A stretch of 25,182 nucleotides of DNA, taken from positions 1-25,182 of IMG/VR virus record IMGVR_UViG_3300028789_000081; one strand, given 5' to 3'. The notes beneath the pieces are model-generated. The model worked only from the letters and a program-made list of their open reading frames with translations. It searched no databases and was not told the origin of the DNA. This document shows positions 1-6,929 of this stretch, in pieces; the first letter of the stretch is position 1, and every line of letters starts with the position of its first letter. The stretch is from a virus. The position numbers were made by a program, and so were the translations under genes.

Positions 1-2
1 GC

Positions 3-1304
3 GGCATTCTCAACACGCTGGTGCGCAACGTGGTCGGCCCCACCGGCATCGGTGTGCAGCCGCAGCCGCGTGATGCCGATGGCAACGTGCTGATGGATCT
101 GGCCAAGCAGCTGGATGAGCTGTGGCAGCAGTGGAGCCTTCAGCCGGAAGTCACCGGCGAATTGAACCGCGCCCGTGCCGAACAGCTGATGGCGCGCACC
201 TGGTTTCGCGATGGCGAGGGTCTGTGGCAATACCTTGAAGGCTCGGTGCCCAAGCTCAGCCACGGCACCAGCGTGCCGTTTTCGCTGGAGCTGCTGGAGC
301 CCGATCTGCTGCCGATCGACTACAACGACAGTCAGAAGAACATCATCCAAGGCATCGAAATTGATGCATGGGGCAAACCGCAGGGCTACTGGTTTTACAA
401 GCAGCACCCCGGCGATCCGTTCGTGGCCGTGCCCACGCTCAAGCGGCTGGCTACCGATCGCGTTGGCCACATCAAGCTGGTGGACCGCATTGGCCAGCGC
501 CGTGGCGTCAGCATGTTCGCCAGCGTGCTGGCTCGCCTCGATGACCTCAAAGACTACGAAGAAAGCGAGCGCATCGCCGCGCGCATCGCGGCCAGCATGG
601 CTGCCGTCATCAAGAAAGGTGACGCACAGTGCTACGAGCCCGAAAAAGCGGGCCAGCCGCGCAGCATGAACTTTGCCCCGGGCATGATCTTTGACGATCT
701 GCTGCCGGGCGAGTCGGTCGAAACCATCGACAGCAACCGCCCGAACCCGAATGCGGTGACCTGGCGCGATGGCCAGATTCGCGCGGTGGCATGCGGCACC
801 GACGTGAGCAACAGCAGCGCCAGCAAAAACTACAACGGCACCTATAGCGCGCAGCGGCAGGAGCTGGTCGAGCAAGACGCCGCGTATGGCGTGCTTCGTC
901 AGGCGTTTATTGATCAGTGCACCAGCGAGGTGTACCGCCGCTTTGTTGCCGCGTGTCTCGCCGGCGGCCTGATCAAACCGGTCAGGGGCATGAGCTTTGC
1001 CCAGCTAAGCCATGCTGTGTATATGCCGCCGGTGATGCCGTGGATCGACCCGATTAAAGAGGTCACCGGCTGGCAGATGCAGGAAGACCGCTGCTACATC
1101 AGCGGCGCCGAGATCGTGCAGCGGCAGGGCCGCAACCCGGCCGACGTCATCCGCGGTCAGGGCAAATGGCAAAGCGACCTCAAGGCCGCCGGCATTGTCA
1201 CGCAAGACGCGCCCACCGCACAGCCCATCTACAAAAAGCAGCCGCCGCCGGACGACGACACGCCGGAACAAGCGGCCAACCCCGAGGCCACAGCTCATGC
1301 GTAA
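3..1304 (+). CDS. Phage portal protein, lambda gpB family (5' end outside window)
   Basis: This protein forms the dodecameric portal ring at the capsid vertex, through which DNA is packaged and to which the neck and tail attach. The frame is open from base 3 with no stop, and the first visible residues (GILNTLVRNVVG) continue the family sequence upstream. The gene is therefore cut by the window edge, and the GTG at 21 is not its start. About 433 residues are visible against roughly 530 for lambda gpB, so around 100 are missing. Family-like features are the early VRNVVGPTGIGVQP stretch, the ELLEPDLLPIDY segment and the C-terminal VTGWQMQEDRCYISGAEIVQ region. The tail is a low-complexity stretch rich in Pro, Asp and Lys. 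Its 3' end overlaps the next gene by 8 bases, as expected in a head operon. Confidence 0.93.
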   Translation, partial: GILNTLVRNVVGPTGIGVQPQPRDADGNVLMDLAKQLDELWQQWSLQPEVTGELNRARAEQLMARTWFRDGEGLWQYLEGSVPKLSHGTSVPFSLELLEPDLLPIDYNDSQKNIIQGIEIDAWGKPQGYWFYKQHPGDPFVAVPTLKRLATDRVGHIKLVDRIGQRRGVSMFASVLARLDDLKDYEESERIAARIAASMAAVIKKGDAQCYEPEKAGQPRSMNFAPGMIFDDLLPGESVETIDSNRPNPNAVTWRDGQIRAVACGTDVSNSSASKNYNGTYSAQRQELVEQDAAYGVLRQAFIDQCTSEVYRRFVAACLAGGLIKPVRGMSFAQLSHAVYMPPVMPWIDPIKEVTGWQMQEDRCYISGAEIVQRQGRNPADVIRGQGKWQSDLKAAGIVTQDAPTAQPIYKKQPPPDDDTPEQAANPEATAHA

Positions 1305-3648
1305 ACACTCCCTCTCGCTTGCCATTGCTGGCCTGATGGCGGCGTGCTCGCCGCACGCGCGCCTGTCGTCTCCGGCATTCGCCGCCGCCGATGGCAACGT
1401 GCCCACGATCCGCCCGCTGATGGTGCTGCGCCCGATCGCCAACACCACCGAGGCCGAGCTGCTGGTGTATGGCGATATCGGCGACAGCTGGTGGGGCGAG
1501 TCGGTCACTGCACTGAGCGTGGTGCAGCAGCTGCAGGCACTACCGGCCAACACCACGCAGATCAATGTGCGGATCAACAGCTACGGCGGCAGCGTGAGCG
1601 ATGGCATCGCCATCTATAACGCGCTCAAGCGGCACCGTGCCCGCGTCGTCGTCACCGTTGACGGCGTGGCCATGTCCAGCGCCAGCTTGATCGCGATGGC
1701 GGGCGATGAGATCCAGATGCCGGCCACCTCGCTGTTGATGATCCACGCACCGTGGGGCGTCGCGCAGGGCAACGCGCAGGACATGCGCGTCATGGCCGAC
1801 GTGCTCGACACCTACGCCCAGGCGATGGCCGGCGCCTACGCCAACAAAACCGGCAAGCCTAATGCCGACATGTTGGCGCTGCTGTCGGATGGGCAGGACC
1901 ACTACTACACAGGTGAGCAATCCGTGGCCGAGGGCTTCGCCGACGCGCTGGTCGCCGCCACCGCGGACCTCGGCGACGAGGCGGACAACAAGAACGCGAG
2001 CGCCCGTGCCGCTGGCGTCCATCGGCTGCTGGCCGGTGCGCCCGATCACATCAAACAGATCGCTGTCGCCGCCGCCGCGCGTCATCCGGCCGCGCTGCCC
2101 GAACTGGCCAAGCCGCGCATGCGCATGCCGGCGGGTTTCGATGCGCAATCCCTTGAACAGGCGCTGGCATCCGCCAGCGGTCAACAGGCCCTGATGGCCG
2201 CACTCACCACGGCCGCCACGGCCGAATCTGGAGACGACGATATGAAACTTCGCAAGCTGTTTGCCGCGGGCTTCCGCAACAAGCTCGGCGCGGACGGTGG
2301 CGAAGGTGGCGGCGGCGTTGCCGCGACCGTCGCCGACGTCCACGCCGCGTTGCGCACCCGCAACGAGGAAATCAAGGCCGTGCTGGAACCGTACATGCGC
2401 CGCGAGGGCGTCAGTGCGCTGTACACCGCCGCGCTGGCGGATCCCTCGGCCACCGTCGACAGCGTCCGCGCGAGCTTGCTGCCGATCCTCGGCGGCGCCT
2501 CCGAGCCGGCGGGCAGCGCGATGCACATTCAGATGGGCACCAGCGAAAACGAAAAAATGCGCGGCGCGGCGGAGCAGCTGCTGATGGCCCGCTATGGCCT
2601 GATCCATGGCGATGCGGCCGTGGCCGCACGACAGGGCAACCCGTTCGGCAGTGCGTCGCTGATCAGTATGGCCGAGCAGATGCTGGTCCGCGGCGGCGCT
2701 AATACCCGCCACATGGGCCGCGAAGAAATTGCCCAGCGCGCGCTGGCCGCGGGCGGTCAGACCACGAGCGATTTCCCGGTGTTGCTGGAGAACGTGCTGC
2801 ACAAGGCGCTGCTGGGCGGCTATTCCGCCTCGGCATTCACCTGGATGCGCTTCTGCACCATCGGCACCCTGATCGACTACCGCCCGCACAGCCGTTACCA
2901 CCTCAGCTCGTTTAGCGATCTGAAAGTGGCCAATGAACGCGGCGAGTATGAGAACGGCGTGCTGGGCGATGGCGCCAAGGAAACCATCCAAGGCAAGCGC
3001 AAGGGCCGCATTCTGGAGATCACGCCGGAAGTGTTGATCAATGATGACCTCGGTGCGCTGATCCGTGTATCCGGCGCGCTAGGGCAGGCCGCAGGCCGCA
3101 CCATCGAAAAAGACGTTTACAGCCTGTTCGCCGCGAACGGTGGCAACGGCCCGACGATGAACGACGGCAAGCCGCTGTTTCATGTCGACCACGGCAACAT
3201 CGCCGCGACCGGCGGCGTGCCGAGCGTCGCGAGCTTCGATGCGGCACGCACGGCGATGGCCGGGCAGATGGATCCGGGCGGTAACGACTTCCTCGATATC
3301 ACCCCGGCCATCTGGCTCGGCCCGTTGGCGCTCGGGGGCTCCGCTCGCGTGATTAATCGCGCTGAGTACGACCCGGACACGCCGAACAAGTTGCAGCGCC
3401 CGAACATGGTGCAGAACCAGTTCAAGGACCTCATCGATACGCCGCGCCTGGCTGGGGATCCGTGGTACGCGCTGGCCGACTCCGCTACCGAGGCCGTGTT
3501 CGAGGTCGCGTTCCTCGACGGCATCCAGACGCCGACGCTGGAGCAGGAGCTGAATTTCCGCAGTGACGGTATCGCGTGGAAAGCCGCCCACCGCTACGGC
3601 GTGGCCGCCGTGGGCTGGCGCGGTATCCACAAGAACCCGGGCAAGTAG
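1297..3648 (+). CDS. ClpP-like prohead protease / Mu gpT-like major capsid protein fusion
   Basis: This 783-residue fusion combines the capsid maturation protease with the main shell subunit. Residues about 35-225 are a ClpP/S14-like protease: NSYGGSVSDG resembles the ClpP glycine-rich strand, Ser127 lies in GVAMSSASLIAMAGD as nucleophile candidate, and His150 lies in MIHAPWG. Residues about 316-783 form a scaffold-like linker and then a gpT-type capsid domain (FPVLLENVLHKALLGGY, GRILEITPEVLINDDLGAL, MVQNQFKDLIDTPRL). Fusions of this kind are known in prophages. The start chosen is ATG 1297, which overlaps the portal gene and has GAGG upstream. ATG 1411 is an alternative. The N-terminus (MRKHSLSLAIAGLMAAC) looks oddly like a signal peptide. 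An in-frame ATG at 2242 with GGAG eight bases upstream could yield a separate 468-residue scaffold/capsid product. Confidence 0.93.
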   Translation: MRKHSLSLAIAGLMAACSPHARLSSPAFAAADGNVPTIRPLMVLRPIANTTEAELLVYGDIGDSWWGESVTALSVVQQLQALPANTTQINVRINSYGGSVSDGIAIYNALKRHRARVVVTVDGVAMSSASLIAMAGDEIQMPATSLLMIHAPWGVAQGNAQDMRVMADVLDTYAQAMAGAYANKTGKPNADMLALLSDGQDHYYTGEQSVAEGFADALVAATADLGDEADNKNASARAAGVHRLLAGAPDHIKQIAVAAAARHPAALPELAKPRMRMPAGFDAQSLEQALASASGQQALMAALTTAATAESGDDDMKLRKLFAAGFRNKLGADGGEGGGGVAATVADVHAALRTRNEEIKAVLEPYMRREGVSALYTAALADPSATVDSVRASLLPILGGASEPAGSAMHIQMGTSENEKMRGAAEQLLMARYGLIHGDAAVAARQGNPFGSASLISMAEQMLVRGGANTRHMGREEIAQRALAAGGQTTSDFPVLLENVLHKALLGGYSASAFTWMRFCTIGTLIDYRPHSRYHLSSFSDLKVANERGEYENGVLGDGAKETIQGKRKGRILEITPEVLINDDLGALIRVSGALGQAAGRTIEKDVYSLFAANGGNGPTMNDGKPLFHVDHGNIAATGGVPSVASFDAARTAMAGQMDPGGNDFLDITPAIWLGPLALGGSARVINRAEYDPDTPNKLQRPNMVQNQFKDLIDTPRLAGDPWYALADSATEAVFEVAFLDGIQTPTLEQELNFRSDGIAWKAAHRYGVAAVGWRGIHKNPGK
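2230..2244 (+). promoter_or_regulatory. Candidate internal ribosome binding site and start within protease/capsid fusion
   Basis: GGAG at 2230-2233 is followed after eight bases by an in-frame ATG at 2242, giving a product that begins MKLRKLFAAGF. The site falls exactly at the boundary between the protease and scaffold/capsid parts. Starting here would give a 468-residue capsid precursor without protease, in the manner of the nested lambda C/Nu3 genes. The sequence signal is seen directly; its use is inferred. Confidence 0.5.
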
Positions 3649-3659
3649 TCGCCCACGCG

Positions 3660-3681
3660 GTGGCGCGGGCCCCCGCGCCAC
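3660..3681 (+). terminator. GC-rich hairpin after the capsid gene
   Basis: GTGGCGCGG (3660-3668) and CCGCGCCAC (3673-3681) form a perfect 9-bp stem with a 4-base GCCC loop in the gap between the capsid and decoration genes. No T-run follows, so it is not a classical intrinsic terminator. It may stabilise the 3' end of the capsid message or attenuate read-through, favouring capsid over downstream products. Confidence 0.4.
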
Positions 3682-3717
3682 GACGGCACACCTCTCTTAC
3701 GTTTCGGAGCAGAACCC

Positions 3718-4086
3718 ATGACCACGCGATACATCAAGCCTGGCGAAGCGCTTGACCATACGAACCACAGCGGTGCTGCCATCAACGTCAACGACGTCAT
3801 TGTCGCCGGTGCGTTGGTTGCCGTTGCCGCCACCAACATCGCCATCGGCGCCACCGGCACGATGCTGGCCAACGGCGTGTTCACCCTGCCAAAGAAAGCC
3901 GGCACCGCGATACCGGAAGGTACCCGCGTCACTTGGTCGGTGGCGGATAAGGCTTTCATCGTGGGCGCCGGTGTCGCCGGTGACGTGGCGAATGCCGGCA
4001 TCGTGGTGGAGGCCGACGCGGCCGCAGGCGATACCAGCGCCCGCGTGCTGATCGCACCCGGTCTCGGCACCGTGGTGGCAGCCTAA
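3718..4086 (+). CDS. DUF2190-type small head protein (putative capsid decoration)
   Basis: This 122-residue protein directly follows the major capsid gene. Its start (TTRYIKPGEALDHTNHSGA), alternating hydrophobic beta-strands rich in Ala, Val and Gly, and repeated phrases such as VNDVIVAG and VAGDVANAGIVV match the DUF2190 family. That family is found next to capsid genes and is thought to decorate or stabilise the shell. ATG 3718 is preceded by CGGAG at a suitable distance and by a strong hairpin in the intergenic gap. Length is normal for the family. The structural role is inferred from family and position, not from a catalytic motif. Confidence 0.85.
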   Translation: MTTRYIKPGEALDHTNHSGAAINVNDVIVAGALVAVAATNIAIGATGTMLANGVFTLPKKAGTAIPEGTRVTWSVADKAFIVGAGVAGDVANAGIVVEADAAAGDTSARVLIAPGLGTVVAA

Positions 4087-4088
4087 CC

Positions 4089-4382
4089 ATGCTGAGCGAC
4101 TTCGCCGCCATGCACAGTGATTTGCTTGCCGAACTTGGCGAGCCTGGCACCGTCGTGCGTGGCGAAGCCGATCCGGTACCGCTGACCCTGTTTGTTGACG
4201 ATGCCGTGCAGGACGTGGGCCAGTACGGTCGCGTGGTCGGCAACAAGCGCGTGTTGGGCATGCTGAAAGCCGAGTGGCAGCCCAAGCGCGGCGACACGTT
4301 CACTGTGCGCGGCGGCACCAGCAAGGCGGAAGAAATTGCCAGCGACGACGGCATCGTCGTGGTGGTGGTGATGCATGGCTGA
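4089..4382 (+). CDS. Head-tail joining protein, lambda gpFII-like
   Basis: This 97-residue protein lies between the decoration gene and the tail terminator, the position occupied by gpFII in lambda-like genomes. The middle and end resemble the FII beta-sandwich: LFVDDAVQDVG, a strand containing VLGMLKAEWQPKRGDTFTV, and a final hydrophobic strand GIVVVVVM. The RGDTFTV phrase parallels RGDTLTI in lambda FII as I remember it. It would sit at the bottom of the neck and form the surface on which the finished tail docks. It starts two bases after the previous stop and its last codons overlap the next gene by 8 bases, so translation is likely coupled. Confidence 0.7.
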   Translation: MLSDFAAMHSDLLAELGEPGTVVRGEADPVPLTLFVDDAVQDVGQYGRVVGNKRVLGMLKAEWQPKRGDTFTVRGGTSKAEEIASDDGIVVVVVMHG

Positions 4383-4860
4383 TCTTCATCGGAGTGCAGC
4401 CATCGTCGCCGCGCCATCGCGCACCTGGTCGCTGATCCTCGCGCTACAAGCGCAGCTCGCGACCATCCGCGTGACCAACGGCTACCTCACCGACCTCGGC
4501 GCCCATATCTGGACCACCGACAGCCAGCGCAGCAGTGATGAGGCGCTCGGCCTGATGATCTATAGCGAGCCCATTGTCGGTCCCGGCCTGGACCGCGAGC
4601 GCCCGGGCAAGCCAGTGCGTGATTTCACTATCCTGCTGGAGTGCATCGTCGGCACCGATCTGGACGATGCGCAGCAGCAGATTCACGGCGTTATTGAAGA
4701 TATCGAGGTGTGCGTGGCGAATTTCGCCAAGCAGCCGGCGGTGCTGGGTGCCCTGCAATGCACGGCGATGCACGTAGCTGATATCGCCATCCTCGACCGG
4801 CCCGAAGGTGCGGCGGTGATCGCTGCGCAGGCGCGCGTCGTCGCGAGGTACTTCCGATGA
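4375..4860 (+). CDS. Phage tail terminator protein (gpU-like)
   Basis: This 161-residue protein is of the tail-terminator type that forms a hexameric ring capping the finished tail tube and stopping its growth. The segment LATIRVTNGYLTDLGAHIW is typical of such proteins, followed by a beta-rich central part (FTILLECIVGTDLDD) and a helix carrying DDAQQQIHGVIEDIE. The position between head-tail joining and tail tube genes agrees. The start overlaps the FII-like gene and the end overlaps the next gene as ATGA. Family-level assignment is fairly secure; equivalence to lambda gpU specifically is inferred from order. Confidence 0.75.
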   Translation: MADLHRSAAIVAAPSRTWSLILALQAQLATIRVTNGYLTDLGAHIWTTDSQRSSDEALGLMIYSEPIVGPGLDRERPGKPVRDFTILLECIVGTDLDDAQQQIHGVIEDIEVCVANFAKQPAVLGALQCTAMHVADIAILDRPEGAAVIAAQARVVARYFR

Positions 4861-5480
4861 GCCGTTACACCCGCCTCGCCGTGGAGTTGACCGGCGCAGT
4901 GGACGCTATGCAGGACATGCAGCAGATCCCTGCGCGCATCCTGCTGGCACAGAAACGCGCGATCGGCACCGTCCAGCGCAAGCTGCCTACCGAGGCGAAG
5001 CGCGATATCGGCGCCGAGTACAACCTGCTCGCCGGCCGCATCGCCGATGGGCTCAACACGCGCGTCAGCAGTGATGGCATCAGCCTGGTGGGCAAGGCGC
5101 GCGGCATCAACGCCATCCAGTTCGGCGCCACGTGGAGCCGGATCACCGGCAGCGGTCTGGTCGCCACCAGCAGCCGCCGCCACTTCACCGCCATTCGCTA
5201 CCGCGGCGCGTTGCGCGGCGACTCCATGCTGGGTGCCAAATTCGCCATGAAGCGCGGCGCCGCGCCCACCGTCCACGCGGGCAGCTTCATTGCGCGCGGC
5301 AAAAACGGCGCGCTGCTGGTATTCGAGCGCAGCGGCGCCAAGCGTCTGCCGCTGCAGGGCTTGTACGGCCCGAGCGTCGGCCAGATGCTCAAGCACGGCC
5401 GCCGCCCCGAGCGCCTCGTGGATTTCGCCATCCGCACCTTGCAGAGCGAGCAGGTGCGCCTGCTTGGGCGCACCCCATGA
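4857..5480 (+). CDS. Tail completion protein, lambda gpZ-like (Minor_tail_Z)
   Basis: This 207-residue protein resembles lambda gpZ, which acts late in tail assembly and is needed for the tail to function in DNA entry. Visible features are an N-terminal helical part with IPARILLAQKRAIGTVQRKL, a basic middle (SSRRHFTAIRYRG) and the segment AKRLPLQGLYGPSVGQML. That segment matches the KRIPVRTLYGPS-type ending of the family. The ATG overlaps the upstream stop (ATGA), which indicates translational coupling with the terminator gene. In lambda gpZ precedes gpU; here the order is reversed, as in many prophages of beta- and gammaproteobacteria. Confidence 0.75.
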   Translation: MSRYTRLAVELTGAVDAMQDMQQIPARILLAQKRAIGTVQRKLPTEAKRDIGAEYNLLAGRIADGLNTRVSSDGISLVGKARGINAIQFGATWSRITGSGLVATSSRRHFTAIRYRGALRGDSMLGAKFAMKRGAAPTVHAGSFIARGKNGALLVFERSGAKRLPLQGLYGPSVGQMLKHGRRPERLVDFAIRTLQSEQVRLLGRTP

Positions 5481-5539
5481 AACTCACGTTGACCAAACCG
5501 CACACGACCACCGGAGCGCACGACCATGCCCAATCCTGA
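5477..5539 (+). CDS. Twenty-residue peptide, possible remnant of a DUF7210-like gene
   Basis: An ATG overlapping the gpZ-like stop (ATGA, 5477-5480) opens a 20-codon frame reading MKLTLTKPHTTTGAHDHAQS and running 14 bases into the tail tube gene. Small proteins of about 60 residues beginning with a similar K-x-T-L-T-K-P-H-T pattern often occupy this position in prophages (DUF7210-like, from memory). This one seems to have lost everything after the first dozen residues. It may be a coupling peptide that carries ribosomes to the tube gene start, or it may be non-functional. Confidence 0.35.
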   Translation: MKLTLTKPHTTTGAHDHAQS

Positions 5540-6314
5540 AACCTATTACTACGGCCAAGGCCGCGTCTCCATTGCCTTACGCGATGCCGTCACCGGCGTG
5601 CTGGGCAAATGGCGCTGGATTGGCGACGTCAGCGCGCTGAGCATCAAGCTCAGCGTGGACAAGGTGCAGCATAACGAAAGCTATAGCGGCCAGATTTCGC
5701 AGACGCGTTCGTTTCCGACCAAGAAAACCGCCACGCTCGACATGACGGTGAACCAGATCGACGCCGACAACCTGGCGCTGTCCCTGTTCGGCACCACGCA
5801 GGTGCAGGCCGGCGGCACCGCTGCAGCTGAAGCTTTGCCGGCGGGCTTGGTCGCTGGCGACGTCTTCTACCTCGCCAATCCGGGCGTGGCCAGCGTCGTG
5901 ATTACGGACAGCACCGCGACCCCGAAAACATTGGTGCAAGGCACCGACTACGTGGTGGAGGATGTCGGCTTTGGTCGCTGCCGTCTTCTCAGTGTCGGCA
6001 CCTATACGCAGCCGTTCAAGGCCGGCTATACGTACGGCGCGCGCAAGTCGGTCGGCATGTTCACCGCCGCCCAGCCCAACGTGGCCGTGCGCTATGAGGG
6101 CCTGAACCTGGCCGAGGGCAACGCGCCGGTGTTGGTCGATCTGTACAAGGTCGCCACCGATCCGCTGCAAGAGCTGGCGCTGATCAGCAGCGGCAACGAC
6201 GTCACCGGTATGCAGGTGAGTGGCGGCATCTTGCTCGACAGCAGCAAGCCGTCCACCGGTGCGCTCGGTCAGTTCGGCGCCATCACGCAGATCACGCAGG
6301 CCGTGGCGCCCTGA
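5526..6314 (+). CDS. Major tail tube protein (gpV-like)
   Basis: This 262-residue protein is the likely building block of the tail tube. It begins with a strand-rich segment containing YYYGQGRVSIALRD, followed by KWRWIGDVSALSIKLSVD and a long series of beta-strands, as in tube proteins. Position supports this: it comes after the terminator and completion genes and immediately before the frameshifting chaperones and tape measure. GGAG lies upstream of ATG 5526. The C-terminal part (MQVSGGILLDSSKP) is also beta-rich. There is no separate sheath gene nearby, so the tail should be non-contractile. The ending overlaps the next start as TGATG. Confidence 0.82.
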   Translation: MPNPETYYYGQGRVSIALRDAVTGVLGKWRWIGDVSALSIKLSVDKVQHNESYSGQISQTRSFPTKKTATLDMTVNQIDADNLALSLFGTTQVQAGGTAAAEALPAGLVAGDVFYLANPGVASVVITDSTATPKTLVQGTDYVVEDVGFGRCRLLSVGTYTQPFKAGYTYGARKSVGMFTAAQPNVAVRYEGLNLAEGNAPVLVDLYKVATDPLQELALISSGNDVTGMQVSGGILLDSSKPSTGALGQFGAITQITQAVAP

Positions 6315-6796
6315 TGACTACACCGACCGATAACACCGATGGCGCGCTGGACGCCGCCATCCTGCTGCCGGATCGCACCACTACCATCGCTGGCAAGGCG
6401 GTGGTGATGCGTGAATACAGCTTCGCGGAAAGCCTGCGGCACTTTGCGCTGATCGCCGCGCTCAGCGATGCCATGACCGGCATTGCGCTCAATCGCGATT
6501 TTCACGATTTCGATTCGCTGCGGGCGGCCTTTGGCGCCAACGCCGACGGCGTGATGGAGCTAATTGCGATTGCCTGCGATCAGCCGGTGGCATGGGTGCG
6601 CGGTCTGAATGCCGACGATGGCGAAACGGTGCACATGCTGTGGTGGGGAGTGAACGCGGATTTTTTTCTGCGACGCGTCCTGCTCAGCGTCAAGCTGCGA
6701 AAGGTGCGCGAACTCGCTGGGCTGACATCTTCGCCACCCTCACCGCCGCCGGACACGACGCGCGAAGCCTCACCGGATACACCCAGCGGCAGCTGA
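6314..6796 (+). CDS. Tail assembly chaperone, short form (gpG analogue)
   Basis: This is the unshifted product, 160 residues. In lambda-like phages the G protein coats the tape measure protein before the tube polymerises. The conserved part runs to about residue 118 (EYSFAESLRHFALIAALSDA, CDQPVAWVRGLNADDGETV). After the slippery site the zero-frame tail becomes a short, low-complexity run rich in Pro, Ser and Thr (SSPPSPPPDTT). That is typical of chaperone tails whose sequence is constrained by the overlapping frame. Its start overlaps the tail tube stop as TGATG. The length is close to lambda G (140). Confidence 0.85.
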   Translation: MTTPTDNTDGALDAAILLPDRTTTIAGKAVVMREYSFAESLRHFALIAALSDAMTGIALNRDFHDFDSLRAAFGANADGVMELIAIACDQPVAWVRGLNADDGETVHMLWWGVNADFFLRRVLLSVKLRKVRELAGLTSSPPSPPPDTTREASPDTPSGS

Positions 6797-6921
6797 TGCT
6801 GTTCTACGACGCGGCGCTTCGTAAAGAGCGTCGCGATCGTCGGGCACGCGTCACGGATATGGCGGCCGCCCATGTCGGCGGCAAAGCAGCCACTGACTAC
6901 ATCGCGCACTTGAAGGATTAA
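6314..6921 (+). CDS. Tail assembly chaperone, frameshifted long form (gpGT analogue), joined at 6667
   Basis: A -1 slip on the T run at 6661-6667 joins codons 1-118 of the G frame to the frame ending at 6921, giving a product of about 202 residues. The T-part begins at codon 6667-6669 and reads SATRPAQRQAAKGARTRWAD, then contains TLTAAGHDARSLTGYTQRQL and ends in a basic helix (ALRKERRDRRARVTDMAAA). The T-frame has no plausible start of its own near the conserved part and is clearly protein-like, so frameshifting is the natural reading. In lambda the GT form recruits tube subunits to the G-coated tape measure, and the G:GT ratio is set by slippage efficiency. Confidence 0.85.
6659..6691 (+). 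promoter_or_regulatory. Programmed -1 ribosomal frameshift site (T_TTT_TTT) with downstream hairpin
   Basis: In the G frame the codons are GAT TTT TTT CTG, so bases 6661-6667 form a perfect X_XXY_YYZ slippery heptamer made only of T. Slipping back one base gives TTT TTT TCT and enters the T frame. Four bases downstream, GACGC (6672-6676) can pair with GCGTC (6687-6691) across a 10-base loop, a modest stimulatory hairpin. The heptamer is unusual inside such GC-rich DNA, which itself suggests selection. Confidence 0.85.
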
Positions 6922-6929
6922 CACCCACG

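Noticed and set aside
1540-2991. Long open frame of 483 codons on the - strand opposite the protease/capsid gene
   Set aside because: Its translation is rich in Arg, Gly, His and Ala without any recognisable fold, and it lies wholly opposite a well-supported gene. Long antisense frames are expected in GC-rich coding DNA.
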